This document shows positions 36,193-44,790 of a stretch of 64,000 nt of DNA, in pieces. A model generated the notes under the pieces. It was not told the origin of the DNA, searched no databases, and was given only the letters and a program-made list of their open reading frames with translations. This DNA is from Nocardiopsis alba DSM 43377 (GTDB lineage: Bacteria; Actinomycetota; Actinomycetes; Streptosporangiales; Streptosporangiaceae). The stretch is from contig NZ_ANAC01000011.1 in assembly GCF_000341225.1 (NCBI RefSeq), forward strand, positions 1-64,000, given 5' to 3'. Positions within the stretch are counted from its first letter, which is position 1. The number at the start of each line of letters is the position of its first letter. A program made the position numbers and the translations under genes.

Positions 36193-39100
36193 GCCCGACT
36201 ACCGGTACACCGGACTGGAGATCGCCGTCATCGGCATGGCGGGTCGGTTTCCCTCGGCCGCGTCGGTCGAGGACCTTTGGAGCAACCTGCTCGCCGGAGT
36301 CGAAGGGATCTCCCGGTTCGATGACGACGAGCTGATCGAGATGGGGGTCTCCCCGAAGGCGCTGGAGGACGAGCACTACGTTCGGGCGAAGGGCGTCTTC
36401 CCGGACATCGAGTATTTCGATTCGAGGTTCTTCAACTACACGCCCGCCGACGCGACCGTGCTCGACCCGCAGGTACGCGCCCTGCACGAGGAGGTCTACC
36501 ACGCGCTCGAGGACGCCGGTTACTCCGCCGAGGGACGTAAGGAGGCCATCGGCCTGTTCCTGGGCGCGACGAACAACATGCCCTGGGAGGTCGACACCCA
36601 GCGGAGGTTCAACGAGGACGCGGGCTCGGCCTTCTCCGGCATGCAGCTCAATGACAAGGACTTCGCCGCGACCCGGATCTCCCACTCCCTCGGTCTGAGG
36701 GGTCCGGCCTTCACTCTGCACACCGCCTGTTCCAGCTCCCTCGTCGCCATCGACGTGGCGTGCCGCAACGTCTGGACCGGCTCGTGCCAGATCGCGCTGG
36801 CCGGCGGGAGCGGTCTGAGCCTGCCCCACAAGAACGGCTACCAGCACCGGCCCAACATGGTGCACTCCCCGGACGGGCACTGCCGGGCGTTCGACGCGGC
36901 GGCCGGCGGCACCGTCGAGGGCAACGGCGTCGGGATCGTGGTCCTCAAGCGGCTGGAGGCCGCGCTGCGCGACGGAGACCGCGTCTACGCGGTGATCAAG
37001 GGCTCCGCGGTCAACAACGACGGCACCCGCAAGGTCGGCTACACCGCGCCCAGCATCGAGGGGCAGGCGGAGGTCATCCGCAAGGCCCATCGCGTCGCCG
37101 GGGTGAAACCCTCCGAGATCTCCTACGTGGAGGCGCACGGCACCGGCACCGCCCTCGGCGACCCGGTGGAGATGGAGGCGCTGTCCAAGGCGTTCGGCCC
37201 CGGTGAACCGGACTCGTGCGGCGTCGGCTCGCTCAAGGCGAGCATCGGGCACCTCGACACCGCCGCGGGGGTCGCCTCGTTCATCAAGGCCTGCAAGGTG
37301 CTCAAGGAACGCACCATCCCGCAGAGCCTGCACTTCGACACGCTCAACCCGGGGATCAGGCTCGACGGCACTCCCTTCTACATCGCCGGGGAGCGACAGG
37401 AGATGCGGCGCAAACGGTCCGAGTCGGGGCGGGAGCTCCCGCTACGGGCGGGCGTCAGCGCGTTCGGCATCGGCGGGACCAACGCCCACCTGGTGCTGGA
37501 GGAGGCCCCGGAACCCCGGCGTCCGGCCTCCGACGGCCGCGCCCACAACACGTTCGTGCTGTCGGCGGCCTCCGCCGAGGCGATCACGCGGATGAAGCGG
37601 GACTTCGTCGACCATCTGGCCGCGAACCCGGACATCGACGGCGCCGATCTCGCCTGGACCCTCCAGAATCGCCAGCGCGACCTGCCGTATCGCTACGCCG
37701 TCGGTTTCGGGGGGATCGGTCGGCTGAGGGAGCGCCTACAGGAGTCGTTGGACGCCGGAGACGAACCGGCGCACCTGCCCAGGAACGGGCGGCGCGACGT
37801 CTACCTCCTCTTCAGCGGGGCGGGCGCGCAGCACCTGCGTATGGCCCGCGGCCTCTACGAGACCGAGAGCGTCTTCCGGGCCCGTGTGGACGACTGCCTG
37901 GCCATCACCGACGAACTCGGAAGCCCGGTGGTGCGGGAGGTCTTCTTCGGCGAGACGGTGGCGCAGGAGAAGCAGCTGAACAACATCGCGGTCAGCCTGG
38001 TCCTGCTGTTCGTCGTCGAGTACTCGATGGCGCGCACGCTCCTCGACTGGGGGATCCGGCCGCGCGGGATGATCGGGCACAGCACCGGCGAACTGGTGGC
38101 CGCGTGCGTGGCCGGGGTGTTCTCCCTGGAGGACGGGCTCCGGCTGGTGCTGACCCGGGGCTCTCTGGTGGACACCACCCCTGAGGGCGCGGTGACCTCG
38201 GTGAAGGCGTCCGAGGACACGATCCGGCCGATGCTGACCGACGAGCTCTCCATAGCGGCGGTGAACGCGCCGGAGGACTGCACCGTCAGCGGCGCCTCCG
38301 CCGCGATCGCCGCGTTCGAGGAGCGGTGCGCCGAGCAGGGGATCACCTTCACCCACGTCGAGGCGGCCCACGCGTACCACTCGCAGTACATGGAGCCGAT
38401 CCTGGAGGAGTACCGGGAGATCGCCTCGTCGGTGGACCTCAGAGCGCCCGAGATCCCCTACGTCTCGAACGTGACGGGTACGTGGGTGACACCGGAACAG
38501 GCCACCGATCCCGACTACTACTGCGAGCACATCCGACGCACGGTCCGGTTCAAGGACGGCGTGGAGACGATCATGGAGCGGGGCGACGCCCTGTTCGTCG
38601 AGGTCGGGCCGGGGAAGTCACTGTCGTCGTTCGTACGCGGTACCGCCCGGGGCACGCGGACCGGTGCGATCAATATGCTGCGCCACCGGTTGGAGGAGGT
38701 CGACGACGGCGAGCACCTGGCCACCGCGATCAGGAAGCTGTGGGAGGCGGGCGTCGCGCTGGATTGGCCGGCGTTCCACAAGGGCCGAGCGCCGAGCAAG
38801 GTGCGGCTCCCGCTCTACGCCTTCGACCGGACCGAGTACCCGATCGACATCGGCGAGTTCCAACAGCTCCTCTCCACGGCCGACGACCGGCCGCGCCCCG
38901 TCGTCGAACGGCGGCCGGTGTCCGTTCCCGCCACCGGAGCACCGCGGCACGCGCTCCAGCTGACCTGGTCCTCCGCTCTGCTCCCGGACTCGGGTGAGAG
39001 CGGCAGGCACAGGGTGCTCCTCGTGTTCACCGAGGACCGGTCGCGGATCCGGCGCGTGATGGACGAGGTGCCGTACTGGACGCCGCTCTACGTCGAGTTC

Positions 39101-42100
39101 GGCGGGGAGTACCGGTTCGACGGGGCGGTCGGCGCCCGCGTTCGTCGAGGCCATGAGGACGATCTGCGGAGGTTGGCCGCGGACCTGGAGGAACACGCGC
39201 TGGTCGGGGACACCGTGGTGGTCCACCATCGGCCGGGCGCGGACGCGTCGGTACTGGTGCGGCGGCTGTGCGACGTCGTATCCGGTCTGCGGGACAGGCC
39301 GGTGCGCGATCTGGTGCTCTTGGAGACCGTCGCCCCCGCCGGCCCCGAGGGTCCACCGCTGCCGGAGATGATCGGCCTGAACCTGGAGTACCCGCACCTG
39401 CGGGTCCGGGCGCTCGGATGCGACACCGCGCTGACCGCTCCCGGCGGCCCGAGGGCCTGGAGCGAGAGCCTGCGCAGGGAGCTGGAGGCGGAGAGGGAGG
39501 AGGCCGTCGCCGCTCGTTACCGGGACGGCGGCCGGTTCGTTCCCGCGATGGTGCCGCTGCACGGTCATCGTGGTCGGTCCGCGTCCCGTTCCGGCCGGAC
39601 GGTGGTCGTGTGCCCGGTCGACGCGGTCGACGACGTGCTCTCGGCGACCGGCCCCGAACGCAGCGTCGACGTCCTGCCCTTCGCCGTCGGCGCGGACGGG
39701 CCGACGGAGGCCGGGGCCCGGACGGAGGGACGGAGCACCGTCATGGCCGCCGTCACCGGACGTACGGGGGCGGACACCACGGAAGGTCTGATCTCCCGGC
39801 TCCGCGCTCTGAAGGGGACGACGCACCTGGTGCTCTGGGACACGTCGTTGCGGGACGCCGCCCGTACCGGCTCCGACGCCTCGGACGCTCCGGACCCGGG
39901 GACGCTGTCGCGCCGCCTCCGCGAGGCCGGGGACGAACTGGGAACCTCGTACGGCGTGGTGTCGCGTGCCGACCTCGACCGGTTCGAGTGGAACGCGGAC
40001 GTCACCGCCCGGTTCGCCCGGAACGCGGTGACCGACGCCGAGGCCGACGGCGTGCGACTGTACTCGTTCGGGCGGCTCGGTGACGGGGACCCGTCGGTGC
40101 TGGACCTGCTGTACGAGATGCGTGTCTCCGGCATGCGGACGGGCTACCACGGGCTGGACCTGCTGGAGACGGCGGCGACACGGAAGGCGATCGGGGAGCC
40201 GGAGGAGTCCGGCGCGGTCGACGAACGGAGCTCCGTCGCGGCGGTGATCGAGCGGGAGATGGCCGACCTGCTCGGCCTGGAGGGGATCGACGCGCGCGCC
40301 GATCTGTTCGACACCGGGCTCGACTCACTGAAGCTGATCCAGTTCACCAGCGCCCTGGAGCGGCACGGTTACACCGTTCTGGCCAGCGACGTGCACAGCC
40401 ATCCGACCATCGGCGAGCTGGCCGGGCTGCTCGCCCGATCGGACAAGCAGGTCAATCAGGAGTGCGACTCGCTGGAGAGCGCGGCGGCCCTGCTCGGAGA
40501 GCGCCTGGAGAGCGGATGCGCCCTCTATGAGATCACCGCCGGAGCCGACGAGGAGGAGTCGGTCGTCCTGTTCGTCGACGGCTTCCGCGAGGAGGACCGG
40601 GTGTCGATCGTCAGGAGGATCAACGAACTGCGATTGCCACAGGCCTTCACACCGCACTACATCCTGCCGAGGGAGGCCGAGCGGGACTTCCTGGCCGGAC
40701 GGGACTTCGCCTCCCTGCGGCTCGGCGGCGACCCGACCCGGGAGGGAGGCCTGGACCGGCTGTTCGGCGAGATCGACCGGCGACAGGAGGACATGCGGCG
40801 CTCGATCCTGTCCCGGCCGGTGCGATGGACCTATCCCATCAGCGGGACCCAGAAGCACTACTTCTCACGCGGGGCGCGCCCGCAGTTGTACCTGGTGCAG
40901 TTCCGTGAGCTGATCGACGTCGACGTGCTGGAGCGTGCGCTGGGCGACGTCGTCGGACGCCACGGGCTCATGCGCAGTGTCCTCGTCAGATCCCTCGGAC
41001 GGAGGATGTGGAAGGAGCACGAGCCCCCGATGACGTTCACGCTGCCCCGGATCGACCTCTCGGCGCTCCCGCTGCGACGTCAGGAGGAAGTGCGGGCGGA
41101 GCTGGTCAAACGTGAATGGAACGTCGACCTCAAGACCGACACGATCCTGTACCAGGCGGTGCTGGTCAAGTACAACGAACGCAGCTACGACATGATCTTC
41201 CAGTTCGACCACTCGATCTTCGACGGTGCGTCCGGTCAGGCCTTCCGCGCCGACCTGGTGAAGCGCTATCAGGAACTGGCGGAGGGGACGACCCGGGCGC
41301 TGCCCCGCACGCGTAGCTTCCGGCACCTGAAGGAGCAGACGGGCAAGGGCCCGGTGGGTATCGGCGCCGACGAGATCATCGAGAGGTTCGATCTCGAAGC
41401 GTGGGGGCGGTACGGCAAGGAGATCCTCGCCGCGTCGGAGGGCCGGGGGACCGGCCGGATGTGCGACGTCCGCTACTCGGTCGACCTACGGCGCCTACAG
41501 AGCGGTGACGGAGAGGACGTCGAGCCGTTCTCCCTGGTCCTGTACCTCTACGCGCGTCTGGTGGCCCGACTGCTCGGCGTCGACAAGGTCGCGCTCGACC
41601 TGGTCTTCAACTCTCGTGTGTACGAGGACGTGGACTACTCCGGGGTGATGGGGATGGTGGCGGACGTCCTGCCCCTGGTGGTGTCCGGAGAGCAGGGCGT
41701 TCGTGAGGACCTGGAGGTGCTCATCCAGCAGAAGTTCCAATCGATGAACAAGTTCAACGTCAACTTCTCGAACCTCGTCACGGGCCCGCTGACGGCGCTC
41801 AAGTACGGGAAGGTCTTCCAGACGACCAAGGAGGCCCGGGGGACCGGGTTCCGACCGTCGTGCATGCTCAACTTCGCGGGCAGCACCGAGGCCGAGTACG
41901 ACGCCATCTGGGACATGACCCTCGAACTGCTCACCGAGGACCAGGACACGCTCGACTACGCCGACTGCTACTGCGTGTCCAAGGTCAGCGGGACCCGACA
42001 GGACATCGTGATCCTGTCCACGTGGGTCGAGGACCCCGCCGAGGTGGTCTCCATCCTCGACGAGGAGGTCGAGTATCTGGCGCGGAGGGCCGCGGCCGAG

Positions 42101-42145
42101 TCCGGGGAGTCGGACGTGAACGTCGAATCGGAAGGTGCCCGGTAA
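36176..42145 (+). CDS. Terminal hybrid PKS: KS-AT-degenerate KR-ACP-C
   Basis: Protein of 1989 residues. KS (about 12-440) has Cys185 in HTACSSS, EAHGTGTALGD and KASIGH, with a YTPADATVLDPQVR segment of the type seen after NRPS modules. The cis-AT (about 540-850) has Ser636 in GHSTGE, an intact VLTRGSL Arg and HAYHS where malonyl ATs have HAFH. Residues about 925-1345 align loosely with a ketoreductase structural half but show no Rossmann glycine motif and no Ser/Tyr pair. The ACP has Ser1384 in TGLDSLK. The last 550 residues are a condensation-type domain in which HHxxxDG reads DHSIFDG (Asp1678, His1679). No thioesterase domain follows, so this C domain probably releases the product. The start at 36176 follows AAGGGGGCG. 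The AT is my best candidate for using hydroxymalonyl-ACP. Confidence 0.9.
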   Translation: MSDATEPDYRYTGLEIAVIGMAGRFPSAASVEDLWSNLLAGVEGISRFDDDELIEMGVSPKALEDEHYVRAKGVFPDIEYFDSRFFNYTPADATVLDPQVRALHEEVYHALEDAGYSAEGRKEAIGLFLGATNNMPWEVDTQRRFNEDAGSAFSGMQLNDKDFAATRISHSLGLRGPAFTLHTACSSSLVAIDVACRNVWTGSCQIALAGGSGLSLPHKNGYQHRPNMVHSPDGHCRAFDAAAGGTVEGNGVGIVVLKRLEAALRDGDRVYAVIKGSAVNNDGTRKVGYTAPSIEGQAEVIRKAHRVAGVKPSEISYVEAHGTGTALGDPVEMEALSKAFGPGEPDSCGVGSLKASIGHLDTAAGVASFIKACKVLKERTIPQSLHFDTLNPGIRLDGTPFYIAGERQEMRRKRSESGRELPLRAGVSAFGIGGTNAHLVLEEAPEPRRPASDGRAHNTFVLSAASAEAITRMKRDFVDHLAANPDIDGADLAWTLQNRQRDLPYRYAVGFGGIGRLRERLQESLDAGDEPAHLPRNGRRDVYLLFSGAGAQHLRMARGLYETESVFRARVDDCLAITDELGSPVVREVFFGETVAQEKQLNNIAVSLVLLFVVEYSMARTLLDWGIRPRGMIGHSTGELVAACVAGVFSLEDGLRLVLTRGSLVDTTPEGAVTSVKASEDTIRPMLTDELSIAAVNAPEDCTVSGASAAIAAFEERCAEQGITFTHVEAAHAYHSQYMEPILEEYREIASSVDLRAPEIPYVSNVTGTWVTPEQATDPDYYCEHIRRTVRFKDGVETIMERGDALFVEVGPGKSLSSFVRGTARGTRTGAINMLRHRLEEVDDGEHLATAIRKLWEAGVALDWPAFHKGRAPSKVRLPLYAFDRTEYPIDIGEFQQLLSTADDRPRPVVERRPVSVPATGAPRHALQLTWSSALLPDSGESGRHRVLLVFTEDRSRIRRVMDEVPYWTPLYVEFGGEYRFDGAVGARVRRGHEDDLRRLAADLEEHALVGDTVVVHHRPGADASVLVRRLCDVVSGLRDRPVRDLVLLETVAPAGPEGPPLPEMIGLNLEYPHLRVRALGCDTALTAPGGPRAWSESLRRELEAEREEAVAARYRDGGRFVPAMVPLHGHRGRSASRSGRTVVVCPVDAVDDVLSATGPERSVDVLPFAVGADGPTEAGARTEGRSTVMAAVTGRTGADTTEGLISRLRALKGTTHLVLWDTSLRDAARTGSDASDAPDPGTLSRRLREAGDELGTSYGVVSRADLDRFEWNADVTARFARNAVTDAEADGVRLYSFGRLGDGDPSVLDLLYEMRVSGMRTGYHGLDLLETAATRKAIGEPEESGAVDERSSVAAVIEREMADLLGLEGIDARADLFDTGLDSLKLIQFTSALERHGYTVLASDVHSHPTIGELAGLLARSDKQVNQECDSLESAAALLGERLESGCALYEITAGADEEESVVLFVDGFREEDRVSIVRRINELRLPQAFTPHYILPREAERDFLAGRDFASLRLGGDPTREGGLDRLFGEIDRRQEDMRRSILSRPVRWTYPISGTQKHYFSRGARPQLYLVQFRELIDVDVLERALGDVVGRHGLMRSVLVRSLGRRMWKEHEPPMTFTLPRIDLSALPLRRQEEVRAELVKREWNVDLKTDTILYQAVLVKYNERSYDMIFQFDHSIFDGASGQAFRADLVKRYQELAEGTTRALPRTRSFRHLKEQTGKGPVGIGADEIIERFDLEAWGRYGKEILAASEGRGTGRMCDVRYSVDLRRLQSGDGEDVEPFSLVLYLYARLVARLLGVDKVALDLVFNSRVYEDVDYSGVMGMVADVLPLVVSGEQGVREDLEVLIQQKFQSMNKFNVNFSNLVTGPLTALKYGKVFQTTKEARGTGFRPSCMLNFAGSTEAEYDAIWDMTLELLTEDQDTLDYADCYCVSKVSGTRQDIVILSTWVEDPAEVVSILDEEVEYLARRAAAESGESDVNVESEGAR

Positions 42146-42150
42146 TCCTT

Positions 42151-42903
42151 ATGGACAGTATTTCGATGGTGTGTTTTCCGCACGCGGGCGCCGGCAGGTT
42201 CTACTACAGCCGGTGGCAGCAGGCGTTCAGTGGAATCGTGGACCTGAACATCGTCCAATACCCCTTGCGCGAGAACCGGTTGAACACCCCGATGCCCGAA
42301 TCGGTCGGTGAACTCGCGGAAGACATTTTCGAAGAGTTCGAAGACGTGCTTCGCGGTCCTTACGCGATCTGGGGTCACAGCATGGGCGGCGTCCTCGGTT
42401 ACGAGGTGGCGAAACTGTGCCAGGATCGGCTGGGAAACGCGCCGTTGACGTTTTTCAGCTCCGGCTCCTCGGCGCCGTGCCGGGCCCGGTTCAGGAGGGT
42501 CGGGAACCTGGACACGCCCGAGGGCTTCCGGGACGTGTTGCTGCGCTACGGCGGAGTGCCGGAGGAGTACCTGCGGGACGCGGACTTCATGACGTACTTC
42601 GCGCCCGCGATCAAGGCGGACCTGCGCCTTTTGAGTGCTTATCAGGACACCGGGCGCGTGCCCCTGCGCTGCCCCCTCGTGCTGATGCTGGGGCGCGGCG
42701 ACACGGTGACCCCCGATCAGTGGGAGCACTACACAGATCACTCGCTCGAGGTCAACGAATACGAGGGCGGGCACTTCTTCCTGGATCGACACCGTGAGTC
42801 GATGGTGGCGCTGATGGAGTCGAGGCTCCAGTTGGCGTGGCAGCTGAGGGAGACGCGTACGGCCGTGGGCGCGCCTGCGCGCCCGGGGGGAGAGGTTCTC
42901 TGA
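42151..42903 (+). CDS. Type II thioesterase
   Basis: This 250-residue alpha/beta hydrolase of the GrsT/RifR type begins MVCFPHAGAGRFYYSRW after a short lead. It has the nucleophile Ser77 in GHSMGG, an acidic residue in the LMLGRGDTVTP strand and the catalytic His in GGHFFLDRH. Such enzymes act in the cytoplasm on the assembly line, removing stalled or wrongly primed acyl groups from carrier domains. It follows the last PKS after five bases and overlaps the next gene's possible upstream start. Because the assembly line has no in-line thioesterase, a role in product release cannot be excluded, although editing is the family norm. An internal start at 42166 is possible. Confidence 0.9.
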   Translation: MDSISMVCFPHAGAGRFYYSRWQQAFSGIVDLNIVQYPLRENRLNTPMPESVGELAEDIFEEFEDVLRGPYAIWGHSMGGVLGYEVAKLCQDRLGNAPLTFFSSGSSAPCRARFRRVGNLDTPEGFRDVLLRYGGVPEEYLRDADFMTYFAPAIKADLRLLSAYQDTGRVPLRCPLVLMLGRGDTVTPDQWEHYTDHSLEVNEYEGGHFFLDRHRESMVALMESRLQLAWQLRETRTAVGAPARPGGEVL

Positions 42904-42935
42904 TGGTTCGAGCGCGGGCGACGGAGGGACGGAAC

Positions 42936-43676
42936 ATGGAGAACGCCCTTGCGGCCGAGGTGGGCGATTGGCTGCTGTCGCGAACGGAGGGTTCGGACGG
43001 CGCGAGGTCGACCACGACCCTGATGGGGATGCGGTGGGACGTGCTGCCCGGGGTCTGGAAGCCCAATCCGGGGACACGCCTGTTCACCTCGTGGTTGCCA
43101 CTCGCCGAGGGCTCCCGGTTCCTGGAGGTCGGCTGTGCCGCCGGCGTCACCTGTGTGGTCGCGGCCAAGAGCGGCTGCACGCGGGTGGTGGGCCTGGACG
43201 TGGTCCCCGCCGCGACGGAGAACACGAGGCGCAACGCGGCCCGGCACGGTCTGGCCGGCCGGGTGGAGGCGTTGACCAGCGACCTGTTCGCCGAACTGGA
43301 CCCGGACGACGAGTTCGACCTGGTCTGCTCGAACCCCCCGCTGGTCAGGGCGCCGGAATCGCGTCGACACGCCACCGAGGTGGAGCGGTCGGTCTTCGAC
43401 CCCGGGTACGCGCTGCACCGGCGCTTCTTCCAGGAGGTCAGGCCGCACCTGGCCGACGGAGGGCGGATCTACATGTTGACCAGTGAGACGCTGGGCGACC
43501 CCGCGGGGCTGCGGACACTGGCGGCCGACGCCGGTTTCTCGGGCCGGGTGTACCGCAGTGAGTCGATCGGGATCCCCGCGGTGCTCATGGGGTCTCCGCC
43601 CGCCGCCACCGCCGCCGCCGACGAACAGGGCGTCGTCCACGTGGACTTCACCATGTTCGAGTTCCAACGGCACTGA
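42936..43676 (+). CDS. SAM-dependent methyltransferase with NPP motif
   Basis: This 246-residue class I methyltransferase has SAM motif I as FLEVGCAAG (about residues 61-69), VVGLDVVPAA as motif II and CSNPPLV as motif IV. The NPP signature is typical of amino-directed methyltransferases (PrmC/RsmC-like) rather than FkbG-type O-methyltransferases. I preferred the ATG at 42936 because GGAGG lies 8 bases upstream; an ATG at 42903 overlapping the thioesterase stop would add 11 residues. It is the last gene of the cluster before a strong terminator. Possible targets are the beta-amine, an amide nitrogen or the alpha-hydroxyl of the last ketide; the sequence does not say which. Confidence 0.75.
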   Translation: MENALAAEVGDWLLSRTEGSDGARSTTTLMGMRWDVLPGVWKPNPGTRLFTSWLPLAEGSRFLEVGCAAGVTCVVAAKSGCTRVVGLDVVPAATENTRRNAARHGLAGRVEALTSDLFAELDPDDEFDLVCSNPPLVRAPESRRHATEVERSVFDPGYALHRRFFQEVRPHLADGGRIYMLTSETLGDPAGLRTLAADAGFSGRVYRSESIGIPAVLMGSPPAATAAADEQGVVHVDFTMFEFQRH

Positions 43677-43704
43677 CCCGCACGCGCGGAGCCCGTCGTA
43701 CGGG

Positions 43705-43744
43705 TCTCCGGCCGTGCCCGCCGATCGGCGGGCACGGCCGGAGA
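43705..43744. terminator. 40-base perfect palindrome, bidirectional terminator
   Basis: The stretch is perfectly self-complementary over 40 bases, with CTCCGGCCGTGCCCGCC starting at 43706 as the left arm. It can form a very stable hairpin with almost no loop. It sits between the methyltransferase stop (43676) and the leftward TetR gene stop (43751), so it closes both transcription units and marks the right end of the main biosynthetic operon. Confidence 0.85.
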
Positions 43745-43750
43745 TCAGGC

Positions 43751-44515
43751 CTAATCGGAGGTGTCCGACTCCGACGTGCCGTCGTTGATCAGCCGTTGCA
43801 CCTGCTCGACGGTGGGCAGGATCGAGGTGTGATCGGACCGGTCGGTGGAGCCGCCCGAGTCGCCGAGCAGTCGCCGCATCCCCAGGCGCAGCAGAGAACC
43901 GTCGATCGAGGAGATGCCGCTGAGGGCGAGGACGGACACACCCTGCTCGAGAGCGGCCATGAGCCGGGCGATCTCGTCGACCTCGAGCTCCTCGTCGGGT
44001 GCCCGGTGGGTGACCACGACGCGCTGGTAGGCATCGAGCAGAGCCTGGATCCGGGTGCGCAGAGCCGGGACGAGCGCGTCGTCCCGGGCGGCGGTGGTGA
44101 TGAATTCCAGCGTCGCGAGCTCGAATCCGCGCACCAGCTTCTCGGCCTGGTCCCGGTCGTCGAAGATCTGGCCGGGGAGGGCCTCCCCGGCGGAACCGGC
44201 GAGGGAGAGAGGGTCCCATTGTTCCCCGCGCAAGATGCTGAGATTGTAGTCCAGGACCGCGAGAAAGAGTTCGGATTTGCCTCCGAAATTCGAGTAGACC
44301 GCCCCTTTTGAGAATCCTGCGGTATCGGCGATCTCCTCCAATGAAGCGCCATGGTAACCGTCACGGCTGAAGGTCAAAAGACCCGCCTCGATCAGAGCAT
44401 TGCGGGTTTCCTGCTTCTGCTCGGCCCGCGTTTTTCGTTTCCTTCGAACGGGCGTCAGCCGATTTTGATCCATGTTCTTATTGTAGCCCTTGGCGTAATC
44501 CCGTTCGGAGCTCAT
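43751..44515 (-). CDS. TetR/AcrR-family transcriptional regulator
   Basis: This 254-residue regulator has its DNA-binding domain near the N-terminus. TRNALIEAGLLTFSRDGYHG leads into SLEEIADTAGFSKGAVYSNF, a textbook TetR helix-turn-helix, followed by GGKSELFLAVLD. The C-terminal ligand-binding half (about residues 90-254) is all helical and not assignable. I chose the start at 44515; an internal ATG at 44473 is also possible. The gene is divergent from a two-gene ABC exporter with a shared intergenic region that holds a promoter and a palindrome, so repression of the exporter, and perhaps its own gene, until a ligand appears is likely. The ligand could be the cluster's own product. Confidence 0.87.
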   Translation of the reverse strand: MSSERDYAKGYNKNMDQNRLTPVRRKRKTRAEQKQETRNALIEAGLLTFSRDGYHGASLEEIADTAGFSKGAVYSNFGGKSELFLAVLDYNLSILRGEQWDPLSLAGSAGEALPGQIFDDRDQAEKLVRGFELATLEFITTAARDDALVPALRTRIQALLDAYQRVVVTHRAPDEELEVDEIARLMAALEQGVSVLALSGISSIDGSLLRLGMRRLLGDSGGSTDRSDHTSILPTVEQVQRLINDGTSESDTSD

Positions 44516-44690
44516 CCTGAAAGCCCGGAGGGTCGTCGTGGATCTGGCGCGATCACGTGCCGTGCGCGGCACGCCGCCCGAGGGCTCATGGAAGTTCGTC
44601 CGGCCACGGGGTCTCCTCCTGTCCGACGCCCCCTGGAGAGCGCCCTCCGCCGGTCACTCTCGGGTCACCTCTCATTCAACGGTAGCAGTC

Positions 44691-44719
44691 TTGACGTTCC
44701 ATCGGTACGCTCCTACTGT
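44691..44719 (+). promoter_or_regulatory. Predicted promoter of the ABC exporter genes
   Basis: TTGACG (44691-44696) and TACTGT (44714-44719) are separated by exactly 17 bases, a near-consensus housekeeping promoter. It lies about 70 bases before the GTG start of the ATPase gene, with transcription expected to begin around 44726-44728, just at the palindrome. Confidence 0.65.
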
Positions 44720-44729
44720 TGTTACGAAG

Positions 44730-44742
44730 ATACCAGCGGTAT
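44730..44742. promoter_or_regulatory. Candidate TetR operator ATACC-N3-GGTAT
   Basis: A perfect 5-base inverted repeat around AGC starts about ten bases after the predicted -10 box of the exporter promoter. A dimeric TetR regulator bound here would block transcription start. It is short for a TetR site, so flanking bases may contribute. Confidence 0.45.
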
Positions 44743-44790
44743 TTCAAGTCTGATGGTTTGTGAGCCGCGAGGAAGCTACGGAGGTGACGC

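Noticed and set aside
42151-42903. The free thioesterase as the normal product-release enzyme
   Set aside because: Its sequence is that of an editing type II thioesterase. Release by the terminal C domain fits the architecture better, although hydrolysis by this protein is not excluded.
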